From the NCBI GenBank assembly GCA_963971225.1, contig OZ020268.1, positions 14,733,032-14,797,031 of the forward strand: DNA of 64,000 bases, read 5' to 3'. The notes below the pieces were generated by a model. That model was not told where the DNA came from. It made no database searches and saw only the letters and a list, made by a program, of their open reading frames with translations. Shown one piece after another: positions 25,101 through 36,311 of the stretch. A program made the translations under genes and the position numbers. The stretch comes from Melieria omissa. Taxonomy: Eukaryota; Arthropoda; Insecta; Diptera; Ulidiidae. The stretch's first letter is position 1. Each line of letters opens with the position of its first letter.

Positions 25101-28100
25101 TATTGAAGGGCGAATTGATTTGAAAGTATCTCCAGGAAGACCCAGAAAACTGCCTGACAGAGAAGAAAGAAAAATCATCCGAAAACTTCGTGAGAATCCC
25201 CGTATCTCAATAAGGGAAATGGCTTTGGCTGGCTCATGAAACTGTTCGGAACTGTACGGCGCCAAATTTTCAATGCAATCTTGGTTTTGAAAGAAGACGA
25301 ATTTTTTGACAGTTTGAAATACAGCTTCATTCCTTTTTTGATTTTTTTACACTGTTTTAGCGTATCAAATAGACATTACTAATAATCCATATTTAAAGAA
25401 ATTTCAAAATATTGAAATTTCTGTTATATTTGTAAGCTTTTCAAAATAATTGTTCTACCTTTTTAAGTTTGCAAGTTTACTTGACAAGTCAAGTTTACTT
25501 GACAAACTGTACATATGTGCCGTTTTACGATACGAACTTGGCAGTTTGTTAGTTGAAATGGGATGGAGATTGTTCTGTAGACAATGCACTGAGTTTATGT
25601 TACTTATGAATACAAGACAATTTCAAAGTACTGGACAATCTGTTGAGGGTGAAAGATGTAGTATTATAACACATTAATACTACAGCAGCAGCATTCAAGT
25701 TTTTGTAATTCCCTGAAGAGATCAGTGAACTGCTAACGAAACGTCGTGACTGTTCAGCCAGCAAAAATGTCAACTTGTTTTAAAGTGTCACTGTTCAGAC
25801 TAAATTTAAGTCTGTGAAGTATGGTTTTGGTTCTAAGTATGCGATATATTGTCATAGAGTAGGCTTATTAAAAAATTCGTGGCATATTTTGCCCAAAGGA
25901 TTCAAAAGGGGTCAAGAGAGACTAAGACTAAGCTTCCGACTTTGGAAAATAATGGAACCGATATTGAATGGCGGCTTTGCGAGCTTTTCATGGGCAGTCA
26001 TTTTATTTTTAGTGGTTTGGCATTGACATTGCCATTCAAGCTTTTTTTTCTAATTCTTATGTTTTATGAACAACATTTTGATTCGCGCTCTACCGCTACT
26101 AGAACACTGGGATTTCAACGTGTTTAGACTGAGCTGCATTAATGGAAATGCACCAATGTTTCCCTTTCATTGGCATTGTCACAGTTTTCACAGTAGACGT
26201 TTAGACATGCAGACAAAATCACAAATTGAACATTTTATTAGAGAGATTAAAGTTTTGTTCACATCTTGCAAGTGATGAAGCGCTCGTTCGGCAAGTGTTT
26301 GATTGTATTACGTGCAATCACATAACCGTATCCAACTGGTTGCCTGTCACTATGGTTTACATGTTAGATTACAAAACGCTCGTTCTGCACGCGGGCAAAG
26401 CGAAGCGCTAATGATAAGTGGTACCTTTATAACACGGTAGCGCCGCCATGTGTAGTCTGACACATTTCGAAACAACAGCAATAAAACTATTTGTTGAGAT
26501 TCAATGCAAGAATTAAGTCGTGTAGATATGTTTCTGTTTATTTCTATGTTTCACTAGCTGATAAACGTATGATCTCTGTTTTTTTGTTAACGAAATTCAC
26601 TTGTCTCGACACTACACAATTCACTTGTCCCGACAGTCACCAACGCATGCAATGTTTCCGTTCCAACTCCGCTGTGCCGCGGCAGCTTGTCCGTATCGCA
26701 ATCGGCAGCCAGGAGTTGCAGTTATGATTTATTTGCGCATTTGCGCATTTATGCTCAACTGCGCTTTGGCAAATTTCAATCACACGAAAATTCAAAGACC
26801 AAAGTAGCGCCCTCGCAATTCAAGAGTCTTTCCGAGTATTTCAGCGACCGACAAAGATCGAAAATTTCAAACACACAATCGTACACTTGATTTTATGTTT
26901 TGCTTGTGTGAGCGGCGAAATAATCTCCGCCTTGTGCATCACTGATAATAATTTTTAAAAATAAATACGTATACAATATAGCAGAAATTGTACTGTGCGC
27001 TTTGCCGTTCTGTTGTGTTGTGCTCTGTTGTGACCGTTCACTTTCGTATTGAAATCGCTTTGGTGCTTTTCGCTTTTTCACTGTCGGCGGCGGCGGCTGT
27101 GACTCTTCCGAGCACTGGTGCGAGCACGGAGAACGCTTCACTCGGACTGGATAGCGCTGATATTTACTTTAAGTATACAAAACAAAAGACTCGCCTTGTC
27201 GTTGTTGTTGCCCAATCGGCGTTCTGCTGGTGCTGGTGCTGCTGCGTGACTGTTGTTGTCGCTGTCACAGTTGCTCCGACAGGCGCTCTTACTTTTGTTG
27301 GTGGGTTCGTGAGGCATTTGGTAGGTTAGTGGGCTGACTGACTGGGTTGTCGGCTGTTGCTGCGATCCCGTACACAGCTGCACGCCCAATACTTCTGCAT
27401 CTGCTTCTGCCTTGGCGGCATGCCACCTCGCTTCCGGTCGCAGCTAGTACAAACCCACCTGTTCAACGCCGCACCGCCACACATTCATGTGTCTGTTTTA
27501 TGCTTCGACACTATTTGCCTCATGCCCTTTCGCGCAGCTGTAGAATCGCTCAGCTGCTGGTCCTAGGACAAGCAGGTCCTCTGGCACTGCCTCTGCCTCT
27601 GCCAGGTTACAACAGCTTTCAGCCAGCACCTACCATCGCCCGCACTCTACTGCCCGCGCCCGAGCTTACCACTCCCCCCGCGCTGCGCTGCTCTACTCTG
27701 CGCTCTCGGCGCACACAACAGCTCCACTCGACGCCAAATTGAATTAAATCGAATAAATGTGAAAATAGCCACTGCCGCATTCGCTGTGCCGCTCGCTGTG
27801 TGTTGTGCTTGAATAGGCCGTGACCTGCTGTTCTATTTTTAGCCGCCTTTATAAATCGTGCATGGCTGTTGAGCGTATATTTAGACGCAGAAAAAAGTAA
27901 TTAAAGCAACAAAACCCCCGTTGTACATAATGTACGGAGAGCAAGCAGACTAACAGAGCGCACCGACAGCGCAGAGCCCGCGCTGGTAAATGGTGGGCGG
28001 ACGGGCGGTGCGTCGGTGGCTCGGTCGATTGTGCGAGCGCCAACGAGCGACGAGCAAAACAAATGAGCGCAAACAGCGTGGAGTGTAGTGGAGTGGAATG

Positions 28101-30738
28101 CATGTACTTGTTTCTCAAGAAAACAACAAAAAGCGGCACGAAAACAAAAACAGAAACACAAACTCAACGAAAATCAGAAAGGAAATTCGAAATGCAAAAA
28201 GTCGGAAGAAGGGCACGAAAGTAATGGGCACTTTCGCAACACTCCAATCGTACGCAATTCACTCAAAGCAACGGCAAATTCGAATGTCCTGTCGCGGCCC
28301 CGAAAGGAGCCGCTGCAAGACAGCAGCGAGCGAAAATGTCACTCAAAGTATTTATGTACGATCGTAAGTTTGGTGGAAAGGCACGTGTAGATTGTCACTC
28401 GTATAAACCGAAGTCCTGCATGCAGAAACATACAGATGTGGGTAGAAATATATGTTATGTTACATCTCATGTGTTACATACTGATTACACAGTCGAGAAA
28501 GTAAGACGCTGACAGGAGCTTCGCCGGAGAGGGACGTCGAATGGGCATGAATGTTCGTGAGATTCTGAGATTCTTTTTTTGGAAAATTAAACCTCCAAGA
28601 GCCAATATGAGCATTTCGAATGAATCGTTCATCTTCGACTTTTGCTCATTTTGTAGAGCCAATACTATTTTTGCAATTTTACACTTCACAATAAAACCTT
28701 CCAGTTGTGGTTCAGAATAGGTATTTCTCGTTATATGCCTAAACTAATAAAGCAATATGCAATTTTTCATTGCGAGTCTGATCAAAATTGCGTATTCCAA
28801 TAAGCGAATTCAATGATGAAACTGCTCAGACTTTGTCTCAAGGCTTTCGTGTACAAAACAAGAGTCCAGAGTACCAGAGTCTTATTTATGTCGCCTGATT
28901 TTGAATACTGTTCCAATTCTTTGTCTGGACCCAAGCACGAGTAAAAGTGAAATGACTGTTTAGTTATTATTACTATTATCTATTTGTTTGCTGGCATCAA
29001 ATAAAGTTTTGATGGCTCTACTATTTACTACTACTTTTACAAAAGAATAACAAAAGACTGAAAAGTCGGTATTAAACATATTTATGAAATGGTTATTGGA
29101 AAACTAAAACCATTTCTTTAAAATGTGATTCTTCTGAACCTGATTGCAAAACATTTGATATGAAGAAAGTTTTTGTCTTTATTTTAATGTATTCGGTGAA
29201 GAGAAGTTTAAGTTGGCAATTTTTGCTTTTATTTATCCTAAAGTTGTTTTCGGTGCTGAATTAGCGGGCATCGTAGGATGCAATTTTGCTTTGAAAGAAT
29301 ACAAATACCTACCAATAAATTGTGAAATTTAAAAATATATTTGTCTTGAATTTATATAAAATGATTACGAACGTAGCGACTGTTTGTATGAATTCAAGAT
29401 TCGCAGACAATCACAGCGACTGGAAACAGCAGAAATGTGTAAAATTAGCAGTGAACAAATCCAAGGGAAATATTACAATGAAAGTAGAAGTTGGTGTGCT
29501 TCACCTGCAGCCTGAATATATGTATGTAGGGATGTAATATCGCTGCGCACATAGTACTAACATAACTACAGCCGCCCGTACGCACACAGCAGATACATAG
29601 GTAGGCATACGCGCAGCACATAGCGGGAGAATATTTTCAAATTCATTTTTCTTGGAATGAAAACGGGGCGACCTGACTTTGGGAAGGGCGAGCGGAGGCA
29701 TTCGCGTCCTCGACTCGGACCTACTCATTTTTACGCTGCCGCTAACGACGCACAGGGGCCACAGGGCAGAGAACTCGTTAGAAAACGCTTGCGCCTTCGC
29801 GCATACATAGTTAGCTCGGCGTGCCGCACATATAGTATAATACTTCAATCTTGCCACCATCGCCAACAATGTCGCGACTACCACAATTGCCGTCGATGCA
29901 TAGATGAATGCCGCCTGTTTTGCTGCTCTTGCCCCAACTTTACTTGCCGCGCTGCCCCGGCTGCCCGCTCCAGAGTTCGCAGCGCAGCGCAGGCTGTGGC
30001 AGCGGCTGCAGCTTTCGCCGTATACGACGCCTTCTCTGCTGGATGTATACGAAGTGCGGAGAAAAAAGTTTATTATAAAGTTGTAGAATATTTATTTCAT
30101 GGTGAAGTGCTGCGAAGGCAAGTAGATTCTAAAAATAACTAAAATCGATAAACGAAGGTTTTCTTCAGTCTTCGCCTTCGCCTTTGTATTGTAGGTATTT
30201 CAATTTGAATGGGAAGAATGGCTGGATGGTTGACAGCCTGATGGTTGGTTGCCGGGTCGTTTGCTTAGATTATGGGTGGTGTTGTATTTTAGGACGAATA
30301 AATGAATGAATGTCAAGCTAACCGAAGTAGGCAGGCGGTTGAAATGCATAACCACAGAACACATCAAATTTGACTGTGTTTCACTCAAGGAAGAAGGTGC
30401 AGACCGCAGCCCGCAAAAGTGCAGCAGACCGCGAATAGAAAGCTCAGCTGGATCAAGCAGCTTTCAGTAGAAAGGCAATGCATGAAAAATGCTTAGTACT
30501 TTTCTATTACATCAAACGCAAAAGGCGAGTAAATGAAAATGACAGTTTCGCGACGAAAGTGCATGGGCAAGGTCAGTTTTGTAATTGCGTAGATCAACAA
30601 CAAATTGAGATGCTTAAGCACTGCTCTTCTTTCAGAAGGCTCTCAAGTTTTAAATAAGTTTTCATTCTTAATTTTGCTTATATTACAAATTTAAAGTTAC
30701 TAACCATGGGCTTGTATCCGTTCTTCTGGACTTGTCAT
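10101..30738 (-). CDS. HDAC4: Histone deacetylase 4 (class IIa), 14 coding exons, 1140 aa
   Basis: Class IIa deacetylase and MEF2 corepressor, shuttled between nucleus and cytoplasm by phosphorylation and 14-3-3 binding. Exons in transcript order: 30738-30705, 23686-23571, 20507-20400, 17987-17856, 17797-17727, 17664-17534, 14702-14553, 13318-12567, 12416-12105, 12034-11156, 11083-10964, 10898-10464, 10345-10218, 10155-10101; total 3423 nt, phases consistent. Start [11 protein letters not shown]. Residues about 44-112 form the Gln/Glu-rich coiled coil; 124-138 ([15 protein letters not shown]) is the MEF2-binding segment. Three 14-3-3 sites match vertebrate ones: LRKTAS (Ser199), GRTQSAP (Ser471), SRTLSSP (Ser619). 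A polyalanine run lies before the catalytic domain (about 690-1075), which keeps PPGHHA, VDWDVHH, GALDPP and structural-zinc residues in KHACICG and LSCGG. The catalytic-pocket residue is Tyr1032 (EGGYDL), not the His of vertebrate class IIa enzymes. The C-terminus [10 protein letters not shown] resembles the vertebrate tail. Additional upstream or alternative exons are likely. Confidence 0.92.
13319..14552. other. HDAC4 intron with an unexplained hydrophobic frame
   Basis: Intron between HDAC4 exons 7 and 8. It is mostly unremarkable, but the minus strand from about 13777 to 13617 has a frame reading [15 protein letters not shown] and then a hydrophobic segment [13 protein letters not shown] before a stop. 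A stop lies just upstream and no in-frame ATG is present, so it is either a missed exon, a decayed copy of a small membrane protein gene, or chance. Confidence 0.3.
14553..14702 (-). other. HDAC4: HDAC4 coding exon 7: symmetric exon with 14-3-3 site and basic region
   Basis: A 150-base exon bounded by CAG at its 5' side and GTACGT at its 3' side. It starts [18 protein letters not shown] after a split Ala codon, the best conserved block of the class IIa regulatory region. The previous exon ends LRKT, so the phosphosite LRKTAS is created across the splice junction. Both ends are phase 1 and the length is a multiple of three, so the exon could be skipped without a frameshift; that would remove the phosphoserine and the basic RLKQ...RRHER segment that resembles a nuclear localisation signal. 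Actual skipping is inferred, not shown. Confidence 0.85.
14988..16854. mobile_element. TTAA-flanked (piggyBac-like) nonautonomous element, 1867 bp with insert
   Basis: Both ends are flanked by TTAA (14984-14987 and 16855-16858). The left end begins CCCTCCGATGCCC and the right end is the reverse complement of CCCTCCGATAACC, typical of piggyBac-type target and termini. A subterminal inverted repeat, GGTCC ATAG GGACC, sits at 15006-15019. A longer inner inverted repeat pairs about 15085-15142 with 16645-16692 (shared core AAAAGTGACACAACTCAAAA). No transposase of its own is visible. It is interrupted by a Tc1-like element at 15147-16103, so the uninterrupted element was about 0.9 kb. Confidence 0.75.
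15147..16103 (+). mobile_element. Tc1-like transposon, internally deleted (957 bp), nested
   Basis: Long inverted repeats of about 70 bp start CAGCCATGGCCAAAATAATA (left) and pair with the right end near 16030-16103; TA dinucleotides flank both ends (15145-15146, 16104-16105). Between them, on the plus strand (about 15240-15830), lies the C-terminal half of a Tc1 transposase. [10 protein letters not shown] and [12 protein letters not shown] supply the second Asp and the Glu with 34 residues between them, as in DD34E enzymes. The N-terminal DNA-binding half is absent and stops and frameshifts break the rest, so it is inactive. Confidence 0.85.
17988..19014. other. HDAC4 intron, AT-rich, nothing recognised
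   Basis: Left part of the intron between HDAC4 coding exons 3 and 4. It is AT-rich with short spurious open frames. No exon, RNA gene or repeat family is recognised. Confidence 0.5.
19017..19911 (+). mobile_element. mariner-like element (about DD41D type), defective, 895 bp
   Basis: Inverted repeats begin TAGGGTTTTCCAACAATAGG at the left and pair with TAGGGGTTTCCAACAAGAGG at the right; TA is found outside each end. The plus strand carries three broken transposase pieces: an N-terminal helix-turn-helix region (from about 19100, [20 protein letters not shown]), a catalytic piece with [14 protein letters not shown] (from about 19399), and a C-terminal piece ending near 19807. Asp of QQDG and the Asp of the shifted DFFLW block are about 41 residues apart, as in rosa-type mariners known from tephritid flies. 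Internal deletion and frameshifts make it inactive. It lies in an HDAC4 intron. Confidence 0.8.
21655..21707. repeat. CAA/CAG trinucleotide-rich tract
   Basis: An imperfect run of CAACAG/CAGCAA units within an HDAC4 intron. It gives a spurious polyglutamine reading on the plus strand and polycysteine on the minus strand; there is no support for it being translated. Confidence 0.7.
21952..22022. repeat. GATGCC/GATGGC hexamer repeat
   Basis: About ten imperfect copies of a GATGCC, GATGGC or related hexamer in tandem, including four consecutive CGATGG units near 21978-21998. It lies in the HDAC4 intron and is a likely length-variable microsatellite. Confidence 0.75.
23687..24936. other. HDAC4 first coding intron, left part
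   Basis: AT-rich intron sequence adjoining coding exon 2. I see no exon, RNA gene or identifiable repeat. Confidence 0.45.
24937..25509 (-). mobile_element. deleted Tc1-like element with long inverted repeats, 573 bp
   Basis: Ends CAGTTTGTCAAGTAAA and its reverse complement are flanked by TA (24935-24936 and 25510-25511). The inverted repeats run for about 100 bp and share the block ATTTTGAAAAGCTTA. The right repeat has an extra internal duplication of the AAGTTTACTTGACAA unit. A transposase fragment (plus strand about 25115-25235) reads [20 protein letters not shown], matching the second helix-turn-helix of Tc1 transposases; the catalytic core is deleted. Its reading direction is plus, although the minus strand also stays open at 25065-25265. 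It lies in the first coding intron of HDAC4. Confidence 0.8.
25510..30704. other. HDAC4 first coding intron, right part
   Basis: No exon could be supported. GC-rich islands at about 26990-27330, 27400-27730, 27940-28080 and 29660-30060 stand out from the AT-rich surroundings and contain long chance frames; they could be alternative promoters or untranslated first exons of HDAC4. No transposon was recognised. Confidence 0.4.
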
Positions 30739-33700
30739 TGTGAAGTAATCTGCAAACGTAAAAAAATAACTATGAAATTTTCAAAACATTAATTTAATTT
30801 TAATTTTAAGCAAGTAAATAGTGCGAACAAGAGGACTTAAGATTTCACACTGTTTTAGATTTCTACAATGTACGTAGAAGTTAATTTTATGCAGTTTACG
30901 TTTATACCAATAGGACTCTACGGTTGTTGAACTGGAGAAAAATGTATGGTCAGTGGAATAGTTAATTGTGATATATGTACAGATATATATTGTAATATTT
31001 TCGATAGTTTCGAGAATGCATTTTTCATTAATTTGTTTATTTTTTTTTTGTTTTCGTTTTTCTCATTATGTGGGAGCTTATGTGGATAATTAGAAATATG
31101 AAGTCTACCTGTAAAATGTCTATATCTTCACTATAAAGGCTGCACCAAAGTGGGCCTAAAAAAGTTATGTGCTTTAAACTGGCCCAACGCGCATAATGTG
31201 CAGGAGCAGAAACTAACATTCGAGCTAACAAAGTAAAAGGAATATAGAAACTATAAAATAATTGTGCAACGAATTAATTTAACTGACTGATCAACAGTTG
31301 TGGCTGTCTGGAGTCCCATTTCATTAGTGCGTGATAGCACTGCATTTATGCCATATTGATCGGATCATTAATATCTCTCTAAACTAAAAGTTAAATTACA
31401 AATTATATTAAACACGAAATGCTTTCAAATTCAACAATTCTCTCTGTTTCATTGCAGACTCTGTTGTGGTTAAACGGCGGAAGGAAATTTGAATTAGTCA
31501 ACAAGATGGCGCACCTTATCGGCGGCCGTTGGAGCAGCAAGCTCAAAACTACAGCTGAGATTTGTTGGCGGCTGGCTGTTTGCACTGCTGACGCTGTTGA
31601 TGGTGAGAAACAGCAAATGTAATTCACAGCCCAGTCACAAGTCAATTGGTGACGACTTCCGCACAATTCCAAGAAATCGCGCGCAACTATTTCACAAAGA
31701 GTATTTGTTGTATTTTCGTTGATCTTTTCTTCGATTTCCTACACTTTGGTAGTGCACAATTCTCAATTTGATTCAATTCGTTTGTTTCTCATTTCTCTTT
31801 TTATTTTCTTGTGCTTCTATTATTTATTATTTTTTAGCCACCGTTTCTGTTTCTGTTGCTACTGTTGGCCGTTTTTCGCTGTTTCGCTCGTTTTCGCACT
31901 TTTGTTTCGTTTCGTTTGTGGGATTTTTTTTCTTTTGCTTCGACGTGCTCACTTTGCTCTGTATTATTGCCTTTTAACGTTGCTGTTGGTTTTTGTGGTT
32001 TTGTTGTTCTATCGCACGAAAAAAACCACCAAATACACACTCACTCAAACTCACTCACGCGCGCCGCGCTGTCACTCACTCGACCAGCAGCACACCAGCG
32101 TACGAGATATCCGAGCACAACACACTTGTTACATAAATAAACGAGTAGCGAGAACGAGCGCCACTTATGCGGCACGGGGGCGCAAAGTGGGTGGCTGGCG
32201 GCGGTTGTTGTGTGGCGCTCTGCAGCCAGGCGCAGGAAGGGATTAATTGAGATGGAATTGGAGTGAGGTGGCGTGTGCTGCCATTGCCAGCGAAATCGCG
32301 TCCAGCGGCGATGTTGTGGCGGCTTGGCGCGACGTTCGTGCCCACTTGCTGCGTGTTATTGTTGATGTCAGTGTGTCGTTGTTGTTTAGAAAATTATAAT
32401 AGAACGACGCAAATTATGATGCGGCGCACGGGCGCGGGCACGGTCACAGGCCGTTAGTGTATCGCGAAATGAAGCAACAGAAAAATTCCACTCGTAACTC
32501 CCGTTCCCACCTTCTTTTGTTGCTGGTGCTGCCGCCGCCGCCGTTGCTGTTGCTACAGCTCCTTCGCCCCCCTTTTCACTTGCTCCATTCGACTTAACAC
32601 TCATACACAACCGACCACGACGTACTACTTGCTCACTCGTTCGCCCCCAGTCAGTCTGTCCGCACGACCAACCAACTCTGCCACTTCTTCTAATTGGCAA
32701 CGAGGCCTCCGAAATCTCGAAACCCAATTAACAAGCACCAATTGGATTCTTCTTCTGCCCACTTGCACTCCCAACAACACGGCCACGACCTTCCAGGCCC
32801 TGCTCTTCTTTAATACGAGCTCAATCGTTCCACTTTGCACCGGATCGCCAATTATTTACGAACTTTGCGTTTGCCTTGTGGAATTTTTTCACTTCTACTG
32901 TTGATTTTTTACTCTATTTTCACGATTTTCATGTTCACGATTATTTCTTCTATTATTTCACACAAACGTCCGATCCGACTATGAGCTACGAGCGAACGCT
33001 GCACAGCAGCGAGAGCGCCATCAACGAGCAATTTCCCCCACTGACCACGGTTGCAGTGAGCGTACTTTTTTCGCCCTACATCGCCTACACAGTGCCTTTC
33101 AAAGTGTTTCAAAAAATTTTGCCGATTCACTCATTCTCACTGCCTTCGTACGTTCGCTGCTCGTCGCTAGCAGCTTGCTTTTCTCTTTACGCGCTGTCCT
33201 ACTCGCTGTTTTGCTTTTCAACAATGCAAACCAGTGCAACCCTGCAGCCATTTAGTGATTTGGGAGTGATTCCTTGCTCCACTTCTTTGTAATTTATTTT
33301 GTTGCACTTATTGCGTTTATCAGCATAAGCTCTTACTGGAGCCCCTGAAGATCCAGCAATACGTCGTAGCCTATTGGAATACTGGTGATCTCTGATCCTT
33401 TCGACGATTTACACAGCGTATATTTTGAGGTCCGGTACAACAGCAAGAGCAGCAGCAGTTGAGCATTTGGATTCGCATTTTCGTCTAATCACGCAAGCTA
33501 CAACACGGGCACAGGAACACAGCAGCTACATAAAAAGGTAACAGTAATAGAAATAGAAACAAAAACAACGACTCGAACCAAACGGGAAACGGCAACAACT
33601 ATAGCGATAGCAACGCAAAACAAAGAGTTGGACACAGAACAAAGGTGGCAGAGTGGCATCGCACTCTTCCAATTGCAATTACAGCTGACAAGTTTGCACT

Positions 33701-33800
33701 ATCCTCGCGCTGATCAAGGTGTCGACAGTAATTTAATATTGTTTACATTCTGTTTTTGTTTCGACTCCCGCACGCACTTAGATTTGCATTTACTGCGATC
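30739..33800. other. shared upstream region of HDAC4 and ILRUN
   Basis: HDAC4 (minus) and ILRUN (plus) diverge from this 3-kb interval. The HDAC4 exon continues to 30749, where an acceptor (TTTGCAG on the minus strand) implies at least one further untranslated exon upstream. About 32000-32800 is GC-rich and is a candidate promoter region. A possible 3' splice site lies just before 33781, so ILRUN may also have an untranslated first exon. No start sites can be fixed from sequence. Confidence 0.45.
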
Positions 33801-34943
33801 ATGGACATTAGTGACAGCTTCGACCCACAACAGCAACATCAGCAAGTCACCTCTGCTGCCGCCGCCGAACAACAAATGCAATGTGATCCCGCATACCCGA
33901 CATCTGTTCCTTCGCTCGCGTCAATGTCAATGCCAATGTCGGCGCTCACGCCCACATCATGCACTGTGCCGCTCACGGCAACGACGAATGGCTTCAGCAC
34001 GGCGCTGGTGCCTATGCCCAACACAGCATCACCCTTTGGACCCGTGGGTCATGCTATACCGCTGCCTGCGCCACCGCACCTAAAAACATCCGTACCACAA
34101 GCACAGCCGCAGCCCTACGGACCGCATCAGCAACCGACCACGGACATCGAGATAGACACGATGCAGTCGCAACCGCAGCCTCAGCAGCAGTCGAACGCAG
34201 ACATCGAAATAGACTCGCTACTACTGCAGCAATTCAGCTGCCTTGGCACCACAGACCACGAGGATCTGGTTAAGCAGTTCCAAAGCCTTATGAACAACCA
34301 AGTGGATCGGGAGGCGGCGCGCTTCTATCTGGAGATGAGTAACTGGTGAGTGTGAACCAACTGTCGCTGGAGTTGCGCTATCCCGGTTTTCCAATTTGTT
34401 TGTTGGCGTCGTTTAGGAATTTGCAAACGGCCGTCGGCTGTTATTTGGACTTTTACACCTTCCAAACGCTGCCTTCGATGAAGATCGTGCAACAGTCGCG
34501 GCCTAGCGAATACCAGCAGGTCTGGCGGCTGCAGAACGACGGCACCGTGGAGTGGCCGAATGGCTGCTACTTATCATCTCCTAGTCAAAAGCGGCGCATC
34601 GAGGTGCCTGCGTTAAAGCCGGGTGAGACTTGTGATATCGTAGCCGAAATACCGCCCAGTCAGCCGGCGATAATGTGGCGCCTGTGCACGCCTAACGGCT
34701 GGAATGTCGGAGGTAAGGGTCACCTTGTAGTGCCAAAAGCGCGTGCAGCCCTCTAATCACTTGCATCTTCTCCCCTCTCTCTCTCGGCGCGGCGCAGAAC
34801 CCATCTGGATGGTGCCGAACGGCATGGGCGACACGCAGGCCGAACTGAGTGAACGCATGTCTCAGTTGCTCATGACGTCGGACGCAACGAACCCGGAAAG
34901 TTGTCCCCAAGTGCATGTTGTGATATCGGTGAACATGGAGTGA
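33801..34943 (+). CDS. ILRUN: ILRUN/C6orf106 homologue (UBA-like and NBR1-like domains), 328 aa
   Basis: Exons 33801-34345, 34417-34712 and 34798-34943; total 987 nt, phases 2 and 1 matched. Residues 1-135 are Gln/Pro/Thr-rich and unstructured. From about residue 135, EIDSLLLQQFSCLGTTDHEDL...FYLEMSNWNLQTAVGCYLDF matches the UBA-like domain of human ILRUN (QKFSCLGTTD...FFLDMTNWNLQAAIGAYYDF). It is followed by an NBR1-like beta domain with QVWRLQNDGTVEWPNGCYL and MWRLCTPNGW (about 215-280). Human ILRUN binds IRF3 and p300 and dampens antiviral and inflammatory transcription; the insect role is not established here. The fly protein has a long low-complexity N-terminal extension and a shorter tail than the human protein. 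The start is the first Met in frame that avoids an upstream splice-site-like run. Confidence 0.88.
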
Positions 34944-35151
34944 ATGCGAGCGAACGGATTAGCGACCGAGCGAACGAACGAGCGATGTGCGCGGCACGTG
35001 TTGATTGATTTGTCTTCATCTTTTCTTTCTTATTGAACGAAGTTCTATGTAATTTTCGTTATTCTTCTCTTTCCCTGCCCAGCCGGCTCCATTTATATAT
35101 ACATATATGCATATATTTCTCAGATTTTATTTTATTTCCAAATTCGGTACT

Positions 35152-35157
35152 AATAAA
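35152..35157 (+). terminator. poly(A) signal for ILRUN
   Basis: AATAAA 209 bases after the ILRUN stop codon, within AT-rich sequence. The interval 34944-35170 is taken as 3' UTR. Confidence 0.5.
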
Positions 35158-35170
35158 TATAAATGGTTAC

Positions 35171-36041
35171 AATATTTTATTACAAAACTGTAGGCGTTTA
35201 GGACGAAGCGCGTAACTGAGTACACGTACAGATGTACGTAAGTTCTGTACGCGTTCCATAACCGTAGGCATAGGCTTAAGCATACCACTACCATAACTTA
35301 GAATCTGATTAAAATACATAAATGAAATTGCATTAATCGCTGGCATTTTTTTTCGGCTGTAGCACTGATCGATCGTTCGATAGTTTGAAAACTATAAGAT
35401 TCAAGACATTTTTTGTTTGTAAACTGCAATTTTCGTATGTAATTAACCATGAAATGTTCTGAAACTGAGGAATTTATGTTATGAGCTGCAGCTGTCAGTT
35501 GCAGTTAATAGTCATTAGCTTTTTAACAAATGACCGATGGCTTATGCAGTAATGACCCAGCGTAGACAGGTAATGCTTGAGTTTCAAATAAATGACGTGT
35601 TAATGGAAAAGTGTTATAAATATTCCTAAATTGGAACAGAATGCAAAAATGAACATGTGCCAAGCGGTTTAACAAACGTGCTCATGTAAATAGTGACGAT
35701 AGGCAAGGAAGGTATTGATCAACTTTGGAGAAAAAAGATGATGTGGGCCTATCTTAAGGGGCATCAGAACAAACATATTGGTACTACAACAAATTGGTAT
35801 ATTCTCGATTTCTTCTAGTTCAAAATGTGATAAAGCTTTTCTAAAGAAAAACAAAAAATAAAACCGAAGTTCTTGCGAAATTTAAATAGTTGCTAGTAAT
35901 ACAAAAAAAAAGATTATATTTTCTGTTGAGCATCCGAGATATTAAAAAAATTAGTTCTAAACTCGGTAATAATTATGTTTTCTGTTTGGTACTTTTAACG
36001 GTTGAACCGTATTTGGGAACGTTTTTGGAAAGTGTTATCAA
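35171..36041. other. ILRUN-stas spacer, AT-rich
   Basis: AT-rich sequence between the ILRUN 3' end and the MITE at 36042. No coding exon, RNA gene or repeat family is recognised. Confidence 0.4.
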
Positions 36042-36311
36042 TAATTCTGTGGTCAAAAGCAATAACCGCTTAAGTCGACTTAAGAAGAAATTGAGTTATG
36101 GATGCCACCACGTTCCCTTGACTGTGCTCTACGTTTGTGTAAAATCGGGAAGTTTGTAACTTAAAAATAAAAAAAGTTATTAATAAAAACCTATTCGCAT
36201 TCCCATACATACGCATTCCCACGAACACACTACGCGCTAAAATTGTAAACCGAAATTGCCCGAAACAGGAATTTTCTACTTAGGCGGTTATTGCTTTTGA
36301 CCACAGAATTA
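36042..36311. mobile_element. MITE of 270 bp with ~34-bp inverted repeats
   Basis: The left end TAATTCTGTGGTCAAAAGC is repeated in inverse at the right end; the pair matches over about 34 bases with one mismatch. The interior is AT-rich and noncoding. No target duplication is obvious, and the family cannot be assigned. Confidence 0.7.

Noticed and set aside
26893..28390. Pro-, Ala- and Cys-rich frames in GC-rich islands of the HDAC4 intron
   Set aside because: Present on both strands and in several phases at once, as expected of GC-rich noncoding DNA; no domain.
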